From Actinomadura opuntiae (GTDB lineage: Bacteria; Actinomycetota; Actinomycetes; Streptosporangiales; Streptosporangiaceae): 64,000 nt of DNA. Shown piece after piece: positions 33,789-44,787 of the stretch. The notes under the pieces were generated by a model, which did no database searches, was not told where the DNA came from, and saw only the letters and a program-made list of their open reading frames with translations. Where the stretch lies: assembly GCF_030283205.1 (NCBI RefSeq), contig NZ_JASNWF010000004.1:372001-436000 (forward strand), given 5' to 3'. Both the position numbers and the translations under genes were made by a program. Within the stretch, counting starts at the first letter, position 1; the number at the start of each line of letters is the position of its first letter.

Positions 33789-35582
33789 TCACTCCACGAC
33801 CGCCGCCGACGCTCCGGGGAGGGCCAGGACCGGCGAGTTGGAATCGCCGTTGACGCCGGTTTCCATCCGTATTGCCGGATCCGAGGCGAGCAGCACCCGG
33901 CCCGCGGCCCCAGGCAGCGGGAGCCGGACGGGCTCCTCCCCCAGGTTCGCCGCGATGCGCACGGCGCCGCGCCGCAGCGTCAGCCAGCGCCCCGTCCCGG
34001 CCTCGCCGTCGCCGGTCTCGACCGACACCGCCGCCAGCCGCGGGTCGTTCAGCTCGGGCCGTTCGCGGCGCAGCTCGATCAGCGACCGGTGCCAGTCCAG
34101 CAGGCCGGTGTGCGGCTCCTTGGCGGGCTCGTCCCAGTCGAGGACGGACCGCCGGAAGGTTTCCACAGCCTGTGGATCGGGGACCTCGCCGCTCCAGCCG
34201 TGCCGGGAGAACTCCCTGCGCCGCCCCTCGCTGACGGCCCGCGCCAACTCCGGGTCCCGGTGGTCGGTGAAGTAGCACCAAGGGGTGGACGCGCCCCATT
34301 CCTCGCCCATGAACAGCATCGGCGTGAACGGCGCCAGCACGAGCAGCGCCGCGCCCACCTTGAGCAGTCCAGGGGGCAGCCCATTCCCGGCGAGGACGGC
34401 GCCTATACGGTCCCCTGCGCCTCTGTTACCGACCTGGTCGTGGTTCTGCAGAAAACCGAGGAACCGGTGCGCGGGCATCATTTCGACGTCCACGGGACGC
34501 CCATGGCGGTGCCCCCGGTAGGTCGACATCGTCCCGTCGTGGACGAACACCTTGGTCAACGCCTTCTTGAGGGTTTCCATGGAACCGAAGTCGCAGTAAT
34601 AGCCCTGCCGTTCCCCGGTCAGCGCGGCATGCAGCGCATGGTGGAAATCGTCGCTCCACTGCGCGTCGAGCCCGTATCCGCCCGCTTCCCTGGACGTGAC
34701 AAGGCGCGGGTTGTTCAGATCGGATTCCGCTATGAGGAACAGCTCACGCCCCACGTGCGCGGACAACGCCGATACCGCGGCCGCCATCTCTTCCAGAATG
34801 TGGACGGCGCTGTGGTCGGTGATGGCGTGGACGGCGTCCAGCCGCAGCCCGTCGAAGTGGTAGTCGCGCAGCCACATCAACGCGTTCTCTATCGCGAAGG
34901 CACGAACCTCGTCCGAGCCGTCCTGGTCGAAGTTGACCGCGTCGCCCCAAGGAGTGCTGTGCGCGCTGGTGAAGTAAGGGCCGTAGTCGCCCAGGTGGTT
35001 ACCGTCGGGCCCGAGATGGTTGTAGACGACGTCCAGTACGACGGCGAGGCCGCGTGCATGGGCGGCGTTAACGAAACGCTTCAGCCCGTCCGGACCGCCG
35101 TACGGCTCGTGGGGTGCCCATAGGCAGGCGCCGTCGTACCCCCATCCGTGGCGTCCTGGAAAGGACGCCAGGGGCAGAAGCTCCACCGCGTCGATTCCGA
35201 GGGTGACGAGATGGTCGAGCCTCTCGATCGCCGCGTCGAACGTCCCTTCCAGAGTGAACGTGCCGACGTGCATCTCGTACAGGACGCTTCCGGGCAGCGG
35301 GCGTCCACGCCATTGCCCGTCGGTCCAGTCGAACCTGCCGTGCTCGTAGACGCGGCTGGGCCCGTGCACGCCGTCCGGCTGCCACAGGGAACGCGGGTCG
35401 GGGAGGGGCTCGGCGGCGCCGTCCAGGGCGAAGCCGTAGTCGGTTCCGTGCCCGGCGGTGGCGACCTCGGCCGCCCACCAGCCGGACCGCCCCTCCGCCC
35501 GCGCCATGGGATGCCGGTCGCCGGCGATGACGACGTCGACCTGCCGGGCCTCGGGGGCCCAGACCTCGAAACGCTTACTCAC
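33789..35582 (-). CDS. treZ: Malto-oligosyltrehalose trehalohydrolase TreZ
   Basis: A 597-residue GH13 enzyme that cuts trehalose from maltooligosyltrehalose, the last step of the TreXYZ route. After an N-terminal beta-sandwich (FEVWAPEARQVDVVI) the barrel carries VVLDVVYNHLGPDGN, DGLRLDAVHAI with the nucleophile Asp, IAESDLNNPRL with the acid Glu, and FLQNHDQVGNR. MLFMGEEWGASTPWCYFTDH is typical of TreZ. GTG 35582 overlaps the treY stop (GTGA), so translation is coupled. Confidence 0.95.
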   Translation of the reverse strand: MSKRFEVWAPEARQVDVVIAGDRHPMARAEGRSGWWAAEVATAGHGTDYGFALDGAAEPLPDPRSLWQPDGVHGPSRVYEHGRFDWTDGQWRGRPLPGSVLYEMHVGTFTLEGTFDAAIERLDHLVTLGIDAVELLPLASFPGRHGWGYDGACLWAPHEPYGGPDGLKRFVNAAHARGLAVVLDVVYNHLGPDGNHLGDYGPYFTSAHSTPWGDAVNFDQDGSDEVRAFAIENALMWLRDYHFDGLRLDAVHAITDHSAVHILEEMAAAVSALSAHVGRELFLIAESDLNNPRLVTSREAGGYGLDAQWSDDFHHALHAALTGERQGYYCDFGSMETLKKALTKVFVHDGTMSTYRGHRHGRPVDVEMMPAHRFLGFLQNHDQVGNRGAGDRIGAVLAGNGLPPGLLKVGAALLVLAPFTPMLFMGEEWGASTPWCYFTDHRDPELARAVSEGRRREFSRHGWSGEVPDPQAVETFRRSVLDWDEPAKEPHTGLLDWHRSLIELRRERPELNDPRLAAVSVETGDGEAGTGRWLTLRRGAVRIAANLGEEPVRLPLPGAAGRVLLASDPAIRMETGVNGDSNSPVLALPGASAAVVE

Positions 35583-37823
35583 CTGTCGATCTCCCGGGGG
35601 ACGATCAGCGCGACGGGCAGATGCGCGAACACGGAGGCGGCGTCCAGGCGCGGACCCCAGTGCGTGACGCCGGTCAGGACGTCGCGCCAGCCCTGCCGGC
35701 CGACGTCCACCTCCGTTCCGGTCCAGCCGCCCCGGCGCTCCAGGCCGGCCGGCAGCCGGGTGGCGAGCGCGACGGCGCCGCCGCGCCGGAACGCCACGAC
35801 GTGGTCGGCGGCGGGCCCCATCGTCGGGACGGGCTCGTGGCCCGCCGCGGGGCCGAACCACTCGGGGTTCGACCGGCGCAGCCGCAGCGTCCGCGACGTC
35901 AGCAGCAGCTTCTCGTCGTCGGCGTCCTTGGGCGGGCGGCCGGTGTCGAGCCGGTTCAGCCGCTCGCGGCGCCGCCCGTAGTCCACCGGCCGCCGGTTGT
36001 CGGGGTCGACGAGCGCCAGACCGGTCAGCTCGCAGCCCTGGTAGACGTCGGGGACGCCCGGCATCGCCAGCTGGACGAGCTTCTGCCCCAGCGCGTTCAC
36101 CCGCGCGTACGGTTCGAGCCGCGCGATGAAGGCGGTGACGTCGGCGACCAGGTCGGGGTCCTCCAGGACGCGCCGCGCATAGCCGAGGGCCGCGTTCTCG
36201 TAGGCGGAGTCCTCCTCCGCCCAGGACGTCCGCGTCTTGGCTTCGCGCATGGCCTTGACGAGGAACTCCTGCAGACGGTCGGCGGTGATCGGCCACGCGC
36301 CCACGAGCGTCTGCCAGAGCAGGTATTCCAGGTCGGGTTCCATCGGCGACTCGGCGGGGCCCGACCAGGAGCGCCACCGGTTCACCGCGTCGGCCCACTC
36401 CTCCGGCAGTTCCGACAGGACGGCCAGCCGCGCCCGCACGTCTTCCTGGCGCTTGGTGTCGTGCGTGGACAGCGTCGTCATCGTGGACGGCCAGTCCCGT
36501 GCGAGCCGGATGCAGTGCGCGTGGAAGTCGACCGGGCTCACGGAGAACCGTCCAGGGTCGCCGCCCACCTCGTTCAGCGCCGCCATGCGGTTCCAGCGGT
36601 AGAAGGCGGTGTCCTCCACGCCCTTCGCGGCCAGCGGCGCCGACGTCTGCTGGAACCTCACGATGAACTCGGGATCGGCCTTCTCGCCCCGTCCGAGCGC
36701 CAGGTCGACCACCGTTTCCAATGCCGGATGCAGATTCTCCGGCAGGTGCCCGCGCGCTCTCTGGGCGGCCTCGTGCAGGACGTCCACGGCCTGCGGCGGC
36801 GGGTTCTCACCGGGGACGACGTAGGCGCGGTAGACGGGCATCGCCACGAGCAGCTCCCGCAGGGCCCGTTCCAGGTCCGCGTCGCGCCGCCCCACGACGC
36901 GGGCGAGGACGCGCATCAGCCGGTCCATCTCCGGCTTCATGCCATGTGTCGCAGCGTGCAGGCGGGCGTCGTGCTCGACCTCCTCGAAGGCCGCCGGGCC
37001 GCCGGTCAGGGACACGTAGAGGTCGGTGAGCGGCTTCTCCCCGGCCGGGTCGACGAACAGGCCGCCGATCATGCCGAGCGAGTCGTAGCCGGTCGTGCCC
37101 GCGCACGGCCAGTCCACCGGCAGCCGCTCCGCCCCCTCGGTGATCTTCTCCACCAGCAGCCAGCGGTCCGGCGCCGCGCCCGCGAGGCGGCGAAGGTAGC
37201 CGCGGGGGTCGGCGAGGCCGTCCGGGTGGTCGACGCGCAGGCCGTCCACCAGCCCCTGCCCGACCAGGCCGAGCAGCAGCGCGTGCGTCCGCTCGAAGAC
37301 CTCCGGGTCCTCCTGGCGGAGACCGATCAGCCCCGAGATGTCGAAGAACCGGCGGTAGTTCGGCTCCCCCTGCCCCGGCAGGACGATCCGCCCGCCGCCC
37401 GCCTCCCACTCGACGTCGAACCACCTGGCGTACGGCGACGACGGCCCCTCCGCCAGGACGGCGTTGAGCGGCAGGTTCAGGTCGGGCGGCACCGGCACGG
37501 CCATGTGGTTCGGGACGAGGTCGACCAGCACCCGCAGCCCGTGCGCGCGGAACCGCTCCGCCATCGCGCCGAACGCCTCGGCGCCGCCCAGCTCGTCCGA
37601 CAGCTTCGAGTGGTCGACCACGTCGTAGCCGTGCGTCGAGCCCGGCGCCGCCTGCAGGATCGGCGACAGGTACACGTGCGACACGCCCAGCGCCGCCAGG
37701 TAGGGGGCGAGCGCGGCGGCCTCGTCGAAGCCGAAGTGCTCGTCGGGCGTGCCGCGCAACTGGAGCCGGTACGTGCCGGACGGGGGCTCGGCCTGCTCGG
37801 GGGGAACGGCGTCAGAACCGGCG

Positions 37824-37831
<8 letters not shown>
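35579..37831 (-). CDS. treY: Maltooligosyl trehalose synthase TreY
   Basis: A 750-residue GH13 enzyme that isomerises the reducing end of a maltodextrin to an alpha,alpha-1,1 bond. Hallmarks are TYRLQLRGTPDEHFGFDEAA at the start, HVYLSPILQAAPGSTHGYDVVD, LVDLVPNHMA, GLRVDHPDGLADPRGYL with the nucleophile Asp, LLVEKITEGAE with the acid Glu and LSTHDTKRQEDVRARLA. It overlaps treX by 8 bases and treZ by 4. Confidence 0.96.
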
Positions 37832-40022
<2,191 letters not shown>

Positions 40023-40081
40023 GAGGGTTGAATCACACCGTTTGGGAGGCCACTGGCCAGATCGGACATCGTTGGGTTACC

Positions 40082-40100
40082 TTAGGGGAGCCTTACCTTA
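40082..40100. promoter_or_regulatory. IdeR/DtxR iron box before bfd-bfr
   Basis: The 19 bases TTAGGGGAGCCTTACCTTA match the IdeR/DtxR consensus (TTAGGTTAGSCTAACCTAA) at about 15 of 19 positions, with both TTAGG and ACCT half-sites. The site lies 70 bases before the bfd start and 60 before treX on the other strand. In mycobacteria IdeR with iron activates bacterioferritin genes and represses uptake genes, so iron-responsive control of bfd-bfr is expected. Confidence 0.75.
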
Positions 40101-40169
40101 ATGAGGGTGCCCTAAAGGGCCAGGTCAGGCACGTCGGTCCTGCTAGTCGCACGGAAGGTTCGTCACCGG

Positions 40170-40505
40170 ATGTACGTCTGCGTCTGCAACGCGATCACGG
40201 AGGACGACGTGCACGGCTGCCTCGCCGGCGGCGGCTGCGGCACGGCCAAGGAGGTCAAGGCGGCCTGCGGCTTCAAGCCCGGCTGCGGCTCCTGCACCAA
40301 GCGGCTGCACGCCATGGTCAGCGAGTACCGCACCGCGAGCGAGCTCGCGGACGCCCTGACCGGCGGCCCGATGCCCCTCGCCGCCGTGCCCGACGCACCC
40401 GACGCACCCGGCGCGCCCGTCCTTCCGGGCGCCGTGGAGCGGCCCGCCGCGGACGCGGCCGTCCCGCCCGCCGAGAGGGGAACCGCGCCGCCCACCGCCG
40501 CCTGA
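40170..40505 (+). CDS. bfd: Bacterioferritin-associated ferredoxin (Bfd-like [2Fe-2S] protein)
   Basis: A 111-residue protein whose first 60 residues are a BFD-type [2Fe-2S] domain with ligands C4, C6, C39 and C42 (CxC-x32-CxxC). Bfd docks on bacterioferritin and reduces the stored ferric core so that iron can be released. The C-terminal 45 residues are Ala/Pro-rich and probably disordered; the E. coli Bfd is only about 64 residues, so this tail is extra. It precedes bfr in the same direction and an iron box lies upstream. Confidence 0.92.
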   Translation: MYVCVCNAITEDDVHGCLAGGGCGTAKEVKAACGFKPGCGSCTKRLHAMVSEYRTASELADALTGGPMPLAAVPDAPDAPGAPVLPGAVERPAADAAVPPAERGTAPPTAA

Positions 40506-40597
40506 GCCGCCCGCGCCTCCCCGCACGGCCCGCCACCGGCCGGCGAACACGCGCCGCTGCGGCGGTTGCCGCTGCCCACTGTGGAAGCATGAGGCGC

Positions 40598-41095
40598 ATG
40601 GAAGGCGACAAGGACATCATCGCGCTGCTCAACGAGCAGCTCACCGCGGAACTGACGGCCATCAACCAGTACTTCCTGCACTCCAAGATGCAGGAGAACT
40701 GGGGCTTCACCCGCATAGCGAAGCACACCCGCGACGAGTCGATCGACGAGATGCGGCACGCCGAGCGGCTCACCGACCGGATCCTGTTCCTGGAGGGCCT
40801 GCCGAACTACCAGAAGCTCGGCACCCTGCGGATCGGCCAGACGGTGGTCGAGCAGCTCAAGGCCGACCTGGAGGTCGAGATGGAGGCCGTCGCGCGGCTG
40901 CGGCCCGGCATCGAGCTGATGCGCTCGCGCGGCGACGTCACCTCCGCGCGGATCTTCGAGGACATCCTCGCCGACGAGGAGTACCACATCGACTACCTGG
41001 AGACCGAGCTGAGCCTCGTCCAGGCGCTCGGCGAGCAGAACTACCTGCAGCGCCTCACCGACGCTCCCGGCGAGGAGATCAGCAAGCCGGCGTGA
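40598..41095 (+). CDS. bfr: Bacterioferritin
   Basis: A 165-residue four-helix ferritin that stores iron in a 24-subunit shell with heme between subunit pairs. Ferroxidase ligands are visible as E in LTAELTAINQYF, E and H in DESIDEMRHAE, E in the third helix (LEVEMEAVARL), and E and H in LADEEYHIDYLE. The heme-ligand Met is in IDEMRHAE. ATG 40598 gives the normal start (MEGDKDIIALLNEQL); ATG 40589 would add three residues. It is the partner of the upstream bfd gene and shares its iron box. Confidence 0.96.
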   Translation: MEGDKDIIALLNEQLTAELTAINQYFLHSKMQENWGFTRIAKHTRDESIDEMRHAERLTDRILFLEGLPNYQKLGTLRIGQTVVEQLKADLEVEMEAVARLRPGIELMRSRGDVTSARIFEDILADEEYHIDYLETELSLVQALGEQNYLQRLTDAPGEEISKPA

Positions 41096-41103
41096 CCCGC
41101 CGC

Positions 41104-41124
41104 GCGGCGGCTACCGGCCGCCGC
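41104..41124. terminator. Hairpin between bfr and the convergent cyclase gene
   Basis: An 8-bp GC-only stem (arms 41104-41111 and 41117-41124) with loop TACCG lies just after the bfr stop and overlaps the last codon of the cyclase gene. Plausible shared terminator, but GC-rich pairings arise easily here. Confidence 0.4.
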
Positions 41125-42142
41125 CGCCCGGCGGCCCGTCCTGGGGAAGCGGCGCGCGGCGCAGCACGTACGGCTGCACGATGCCGAGCCCCTGGACGGG
41201 CCGCCGGACGATCCGGGTGATCCGGTAGGCCGGCTCGTTCTCCAGCCGCGCCGCCAGCTCGCGGTCGATCACCACCGAGCCCGGCCGGGCCAGCGACGTC
41301 AGCCGCGCCGCCAGGTTCACCGTGGTGCCGAACACGTCACCCATCAGTGGCAGCACCGGCCCGTGCGCCACCCCGACCCGCACGTCCGGCACCTCCGTCT
41401 CGTCCTGGATCGCCGCCGCGATCGTCAGCGCGATCTCCGCGCCGACCGTCGGCGACTCGGTGCTGAACAGCACCTCGTCGCCCAGCGTCTTCACCAGCCG
41501 GCCGCCGCACGCGGCGATGATGTCGGCGGCGGTCTCCTCGAACCACTCCACCACCCGGGCCAGCTCGATCTCCTCCAGCTCCCGGCTGACCTGCGTGAAC
41601 GACACCATGTCCGCGAACCCGACGGTGGCCAGCGGGCGGCCCGCCGGCTCCCCGTCCTCGCGGGTCGCCGCCGCGGCGATCGCCCGCGTCCCCGCCGCGG
41701 CCAGCTGCCGCCGCCAGGCGTGCACGACCAGCGGCTCGAACTCCTCGATGTGCTTGTCGGCGATCTCCACGATCGTGCCGACCGCCTCCGCGGAGGGCGC
41801 CTCGTTCGGATCCGGCGCGATCATCTCCTTCATCAGGCTGACCTGCCACTCCGCCAGCCGCGTCATGGTCTGCCCGAACGCCCGGATGAGGCGGATCACG
41901 CCGTCCTCGTCGAGCACGCCCTCCTCCATGAGGCGGCGGATCCGGCACAGCGCCGCCACGTCGCCCTCGGTGTAGGCGACCGCGTCGTCGGGCATCGACG
42001 GGTACCCGAACGCGCGCCACAGCCGCCCGGTGAACTCCCGCGACACCCCCGACAGCCGGACGGTGTCGACGCGCGTGTAGCGGAGCTCGCCACCGAGGAG
42101 CAGCTCCTCGATCTCCTTCGGATCCGGCAGTCCGCGCGCCAT
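41111..42142 (-). CDS. Class III adenylate/guanylate cyclase
   Basis: A 343-residue soluble protein with a C-terminal class III cyclase domain (about residues 165-320). Metal-binding Asp residues are in VGFADMVSFT and KTLGDEVLFST, and VRVGVAHGPVLPLMGDVFGTTVNLAARL is the typical second half. The N-terminal 160 residues are helical and start with a MerR-like segment (LRYTRVDTVRLSGVSREFTGRLWRAFG area), similar in layout to the mycobacterial Rv1264/Rv2212 cyclases in which the N-terminal domain regulates activity. It would make cAMP in the cytosol. It seems monocistronic, downstream of the birA gene on the same strand. Confidence 0.88.
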   Translation of the reverse strand: MARGLPDPKEIEELLLGGELRYTRVDTVRLSGVSREFTGRLWRAFGYPSMPDDAVAYTEGDVAALCRIRRLMEEGVLDEDGVIRLIRAFGQTMTRLAEWQVSLMKEMIAPDPNEAPSAEAVGTIVEIADKHIEEFEPLVVHAWRRQLAAAGTRAIAAAATREDGEPAGRPLATVGFADMVSFTQVSRELEEIELARVVEWFEETAADIIAACGGRLVKTLGDEVLFSTESPTVGAEIALTIAAAIQDETEVPDVRVGVAHGPVLPLMGDVFGTTVNLAARLTSLARPGSVVIDRELAARLENEPAYRITRIVRRPVQGLGIVQPYVLRRAPLPQDGPPGGGGR

Positions 42143-42253
42143 CTTCCGCCCCTCAGTCCGCCGGCGCGCGGGACCCCCGCCGCCGGCGTCGTGGATCGGT
42201 ACCCCCCATATCGTTGCAGATCCGGCGTGACGCAGCGCACCGACCTGCGGTGT

Positions 42254-43117
42254 TCACCGGACGTGCACCACGTCGCCGGCGTTCACCGCGACGTCCCCGC
42301 CCGGACCCTCCACCACCAGCCGGCCCGACCCGTCCACGTCCCGCGCGGTGCCCTCCAGCGCCCGCTCCGCGGGCAGCTCCACCCGGACGCGGCGGCCGAG
42401 CGTCGCGCACAGGTCCTTGTAGGCGGTGCGCAGCCCGCTGGACTCCGGATCGCCGCCGAGCATCGCCCACTCGCCGTACCAGGTCCGCATCTCGCGCAGG
42501 ATCGCGCGCAGCAGCGGGGCCCGGTCGGTGAGCGGCGCGCCTTCGATCGCCAGCGACGTCGCGGTCGGCACCGGCAGCTCGTCCTCGCGCAGCCCCACGT
42601 TCAGGCCCACGCCGACGATCAGCGCGCCGTCGACCTTCTCGGCGAGGATGCCGGCGAGCTTGCGGTCCCCGACCAGCAGGTCGTTCGGCCACTTCAGCCG
42701 GGCGTCCACGGTCACGTCGCCGTCCGCGCCGCCGAAGAACCGGTCGCCCGACTCGCCGAACGCGGTCATCCGCCGGACCGCCGTGGCGACCGCGACGCCC
42801 GTCAGCAGCGGCAGCCAGCCGAGCAGCGGCACCGGTACCGAGGGCCGCAGCAGCATCGAGAACATCAGCCCCGAGCGCGGCGGCGCCGTCCAGGACCGGC
42901 CGAGCCGCCCCCGTCCCGCCGTCTGCAGCTCCGTCACCAGCACCGTCCCCTCCGGCGCCCCCTCGCGGGCGCGGGCGGCGAGGTCGGCGTTGGTCGACCC
43001 GGTCTCCGGCACGACGCGCACCTCGCGCCACAGCCCGCCGTCCTGGACGAGCGCGCGCTGCAGCGCCGCCTCGTGCAGCGGCGGGCGGTCGAGGTCCCCA
43101 TAAGACGATTCGCTCAC
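42254..43117 (-). CDS. birA: Biotin--[acetyl-CoA-carboxylase] ligase BirA (no HTH domain)
   Basis: A 287-residue enzyme that attaches biotin to carboxylase carrier proteins. It has the ATP/biotin loop TAGRGRLGRSWTAPPRSGLMFS, LKWPNDLLVGDRKLAGIL and VGVGLNVG. The N-terminal helix-turn-helix of E. coli BirA is absent, so it is a monofunctional ligase. The start is GTG 43117 (VSESSYGDLD); the longer ORF adds a Pro-rich segment. It diverges from the enoyl-CoA hydratase gene and serves the carboxylase whose beta subunit is encoded at 47527. Confidence 0.93.
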   Translation of the reverse strand: MSESSYGDLDRPPLHEAALQRALVQDGGLWREVRVVPETGSTNADLAARAREGAPEGTVLVTELQTAGRGRLGRSWTAPPRSGLMFSMLLRPSVPVPLLGWLPLLTGVAVATAVRRMTAFGESGDRFFGGADGDVTVDARLKWPNDLLVGDRKLAGILAEKVDGALIVGVGLNVGLREDELPVPTATSLAIEGAPLTDRAPLLRAILREMRTWYGEWAMLGGDPESSGLRTAYKDLCATLGRRVRVELPAERALEGTARDVDGSGRLVVEGPGGDVAVNAGDVVHVR

Positions 43118-43169
43118 CCGTCCATCCAACCCCACCGGCCCCCGCTCCCTCCGCCCCGCCACCCGCCGT

Positions 43170-43175
43170 TAGGGT
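43170..43175 (+). promoter_or_regulatory. -10 box placing the enoyl-CoA hydratase mRNA start at or next to the ATG
   Basis: TAGGGT ends 7 bases before ATG 43183 and no Shine-Dalgarno sequence is present. In actinomycetes a TANNNT box at this distance usually gives a leaderless transcript. Confidence 0.5.
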
Positions 43176-43182
43176 TCGCGGC

Positions 43183-43956
43183 ATGGATGGTGTGACGCTG
43201 CGGCGCGACGGGCACGTCGCGGAGATCGTGCTGGACCGGCCCGAGGCCCTCAACGCCCTGTCGACGGCGATGGCGCGGCGGCTGGCCGCGGTGTGCGCGG
43301 AGGTCGCGGCGGACGCGTCCGTCCGCGCGGTGGTGCTGAGCGCGGCCGGCGAGAAGGCGTTCTGCGTCGGCGCGGACCTCAAGGAACGCAACGGGATGAG
43401 CGACGAGGAGCTCCTCGCGCAGCGGCCGGTCTTCCGCGCGGCGTTCGGCGGCGTGCTGAACCTGCCGCAGCCGGTGATCGCGGCGGTGCACGGGTACGCG
43501 CTGGGCGGCGGCTGCGAGTTCGCGCTGTCGGCCGACCTGATCGTGGCGGACGAGTCGGCGGTGTTCGGGCTGCCCGAGGTGAGCGTCGGCCTCGTCCCCG
43601 GCGGCGGCGGGACGCAGCTGGCGCTGCGCAAGCTCGGCCCCGGCAGGGCCGCCGACCTGGTGTTCACCGGCCGCCGCCTCGGCATCGAGGAGGCTCTGGA
43701 GTACGGCCTCGCCGACCGGAAGGTGCCCGCCGGGACGGTCCGCGAGGAGGCGCTCGGCATCGCCGAGGTGATCGCGAAGAACTCCCCCACGGCCGTCCGC
43801 GCCGCCAAGCGCGCCCTGCGCCTCGGCGCCGGCGTCCCGCTGGAGGCGGGCCTCGACCTGGAGGACAACGCCTGGCGCACGGTCGCGTTCTCCGCCGACC
43901 GCCGCGAGGGCATCGCCGCGTTCAACGACAAGCGCAAGCCGAACTGGCCGAGCTAG
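43183..43956 (+). CDS. Enoyl-CoA hydratase/isomerase
   Basis: A 257-residue crotonase-fold protein that hydrates 2-enoyl-CoA or catalyses a related reaction. It carries LDRPEALNALSTAM, CVGADLKER (oxyanion region), HGYALGGGCEFALSADLIVA and a Glu-containing GLPEVSVGLVPGGGGTQLALRKLG, where both acidic residues of classical hydratases (E in GCEF and E in PEV) are present. Its C-terminus is standard. It is a single gene divergent from birA, probably with a leaderless message. Confidence 0.92.
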   Translation: MDGVTLRRDGHVAEIVLDRPEALNALSTAMARRLAAVCAEVAADASVRAVVLSAAGEKAFCVGADLKERNGMSDEELLAQRPVFRAAFGGVLNLPQPVIAAVHGYALGGGCEFALSADLIVADESAVFGLPEVSVGLVPGGGGTQLALRKLGPGRAADLVFTGRRLGIEEALEYGLADRKVPAGTVREEALGIAEVIAKNSPTAVRAAKRALRLGAGVPLEAGLDLEDNAWRTVAFSADRREGIAAFNDKRKPNWPS

Positions 43957-43974
43957 ACCCACGGACGCGCGGGG

Positions 43975-44307
43975 TCAGGGGCAGGTGACGCAGGTGCGGG
44001 CTGTGGGGCGGGCAACCAGGCGCGCTTCCGCGATCGGGCCGCCGCAGCGTTCGCAGGTTCCATAGGCGCCGGCGGCGAGGCGGCGGAGCGCGTCCTCGAT
44101 CTCGGCCAGGTGCGTCTGGGCGCGGGTGAGGGACGCCTCGATCCGGGCGCGTTCGAAGGCGATGGTGGCGCCCTCCGGGTCGTGCTCGTCGTCGGCGTTG
44201 CTCTGCGCCGACGCCTCGACGACGCCGTCCCAGTCGCGGCGCAGCGACGCCAGGAGTTCCAGCGTGCCCGCGCGGTCCGCGATCAGGCGTTCCTCCGCTG
44301 TGGTCAC
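43975..44307 (-). CDS. TraR/DksA-type C4 zinc finger protein
   Basis: A 110-residue protein with a helical N-terminal two-thirds (coiled coil) and a C-terminal zinc finger: CERCGG, then ARTCVTCP, so four Cys ligands. Proteins of this type bind in the RNA polymerase secondary channel and modulate initiation with ppGpp; small actinomycete members are poorly studied. GTG 44307 is the start. It stands alone between convergent and same-strand neighbours. Confidence 0.88.
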   Translation of the reverse strand: MTTAEERLIADRAGTLELLASLRRDWDGVVEASAQSNADDEHDPEGATIAFERARIEASLTRAQTHLAEIEDALRRLAAGAYGTCERCGGPIAEARLVARPTARTCVTCP

Positions 44308-44343
44308 ACCGCGTTCAACGTTCCCCGCGCGCGGCCCGATTCC

Positions 44344-44787
44344 TCAGCCCAGCGGTTTGGCCATGTGGACGACGTTGCGGCCCTTGAGGGTCTCGCGGCC
44401 GGTCTCGCGGTAGCCGAGGCGCTCGTAGCGGGCGATGTTGCCGGTCATCCGCTCGTTCGTGATCAGCCGCAGGCGGGGCAGGCCGAGGTCGCGGGCACGG
44501 GCCTCGGCGAACGCCAGGAGGCGCTTGCCGACGCCCGTGCCGTGCAGGTCCGGGTCCACGGCCACGTTGTCGACCAGCAGGACGCCGTCCTCGGGGACCA
44601 GGACGATCAGGCCGTCCGGGCCGGGGCCGGTCACGAACACCTGCCCGGCGCCGATCCGCGCGGCGTAGTCGTCGTCCAGGGGCATGGGAGGCGTGCCGAT
44701 AATCTCTGCCCAGGGCGCGTAGGCGGCCTGGACGATCTCCTCGACGCGCGGCCGGTCGGCGGCCGTCGCGGGCCTGACCTCCGCCAT
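44344..44787 (-). CDS. GNAT-family N-acetyltransferase
   Basis: A 147-residue GNAT enzyme with the acetyl-CoA pyrophosphate loop in LHGTGVGKRLLAFAEARARDLG and the preceding strand VDNVAVDPD. The substrate is not predictable. Its ATG overlaps the ppc stop by one base (TGATG), so it is probably translated from the same mRNA. Confidence 0.88.
   Translation of the reverse strand: MAEVRPATAADRPRVEEIVQAAYAPWAEIIGTPPMPLDDDYAARIGAGQVFVTGPGPDGLIVLVPEDGVLLVDNVAVDPDLHGTGVGKRLLAFAEARARDLGLPRLRLITNERMTGNIARYERLGYRETGRETLKGRNVVHMAKPLG

Noticed and set aside
40028..40169. Extension of the bfd frame upstream to 40028
   Set aside because: It would translate through the iron box and promoter; the BFD domain begins exactly at 40170.
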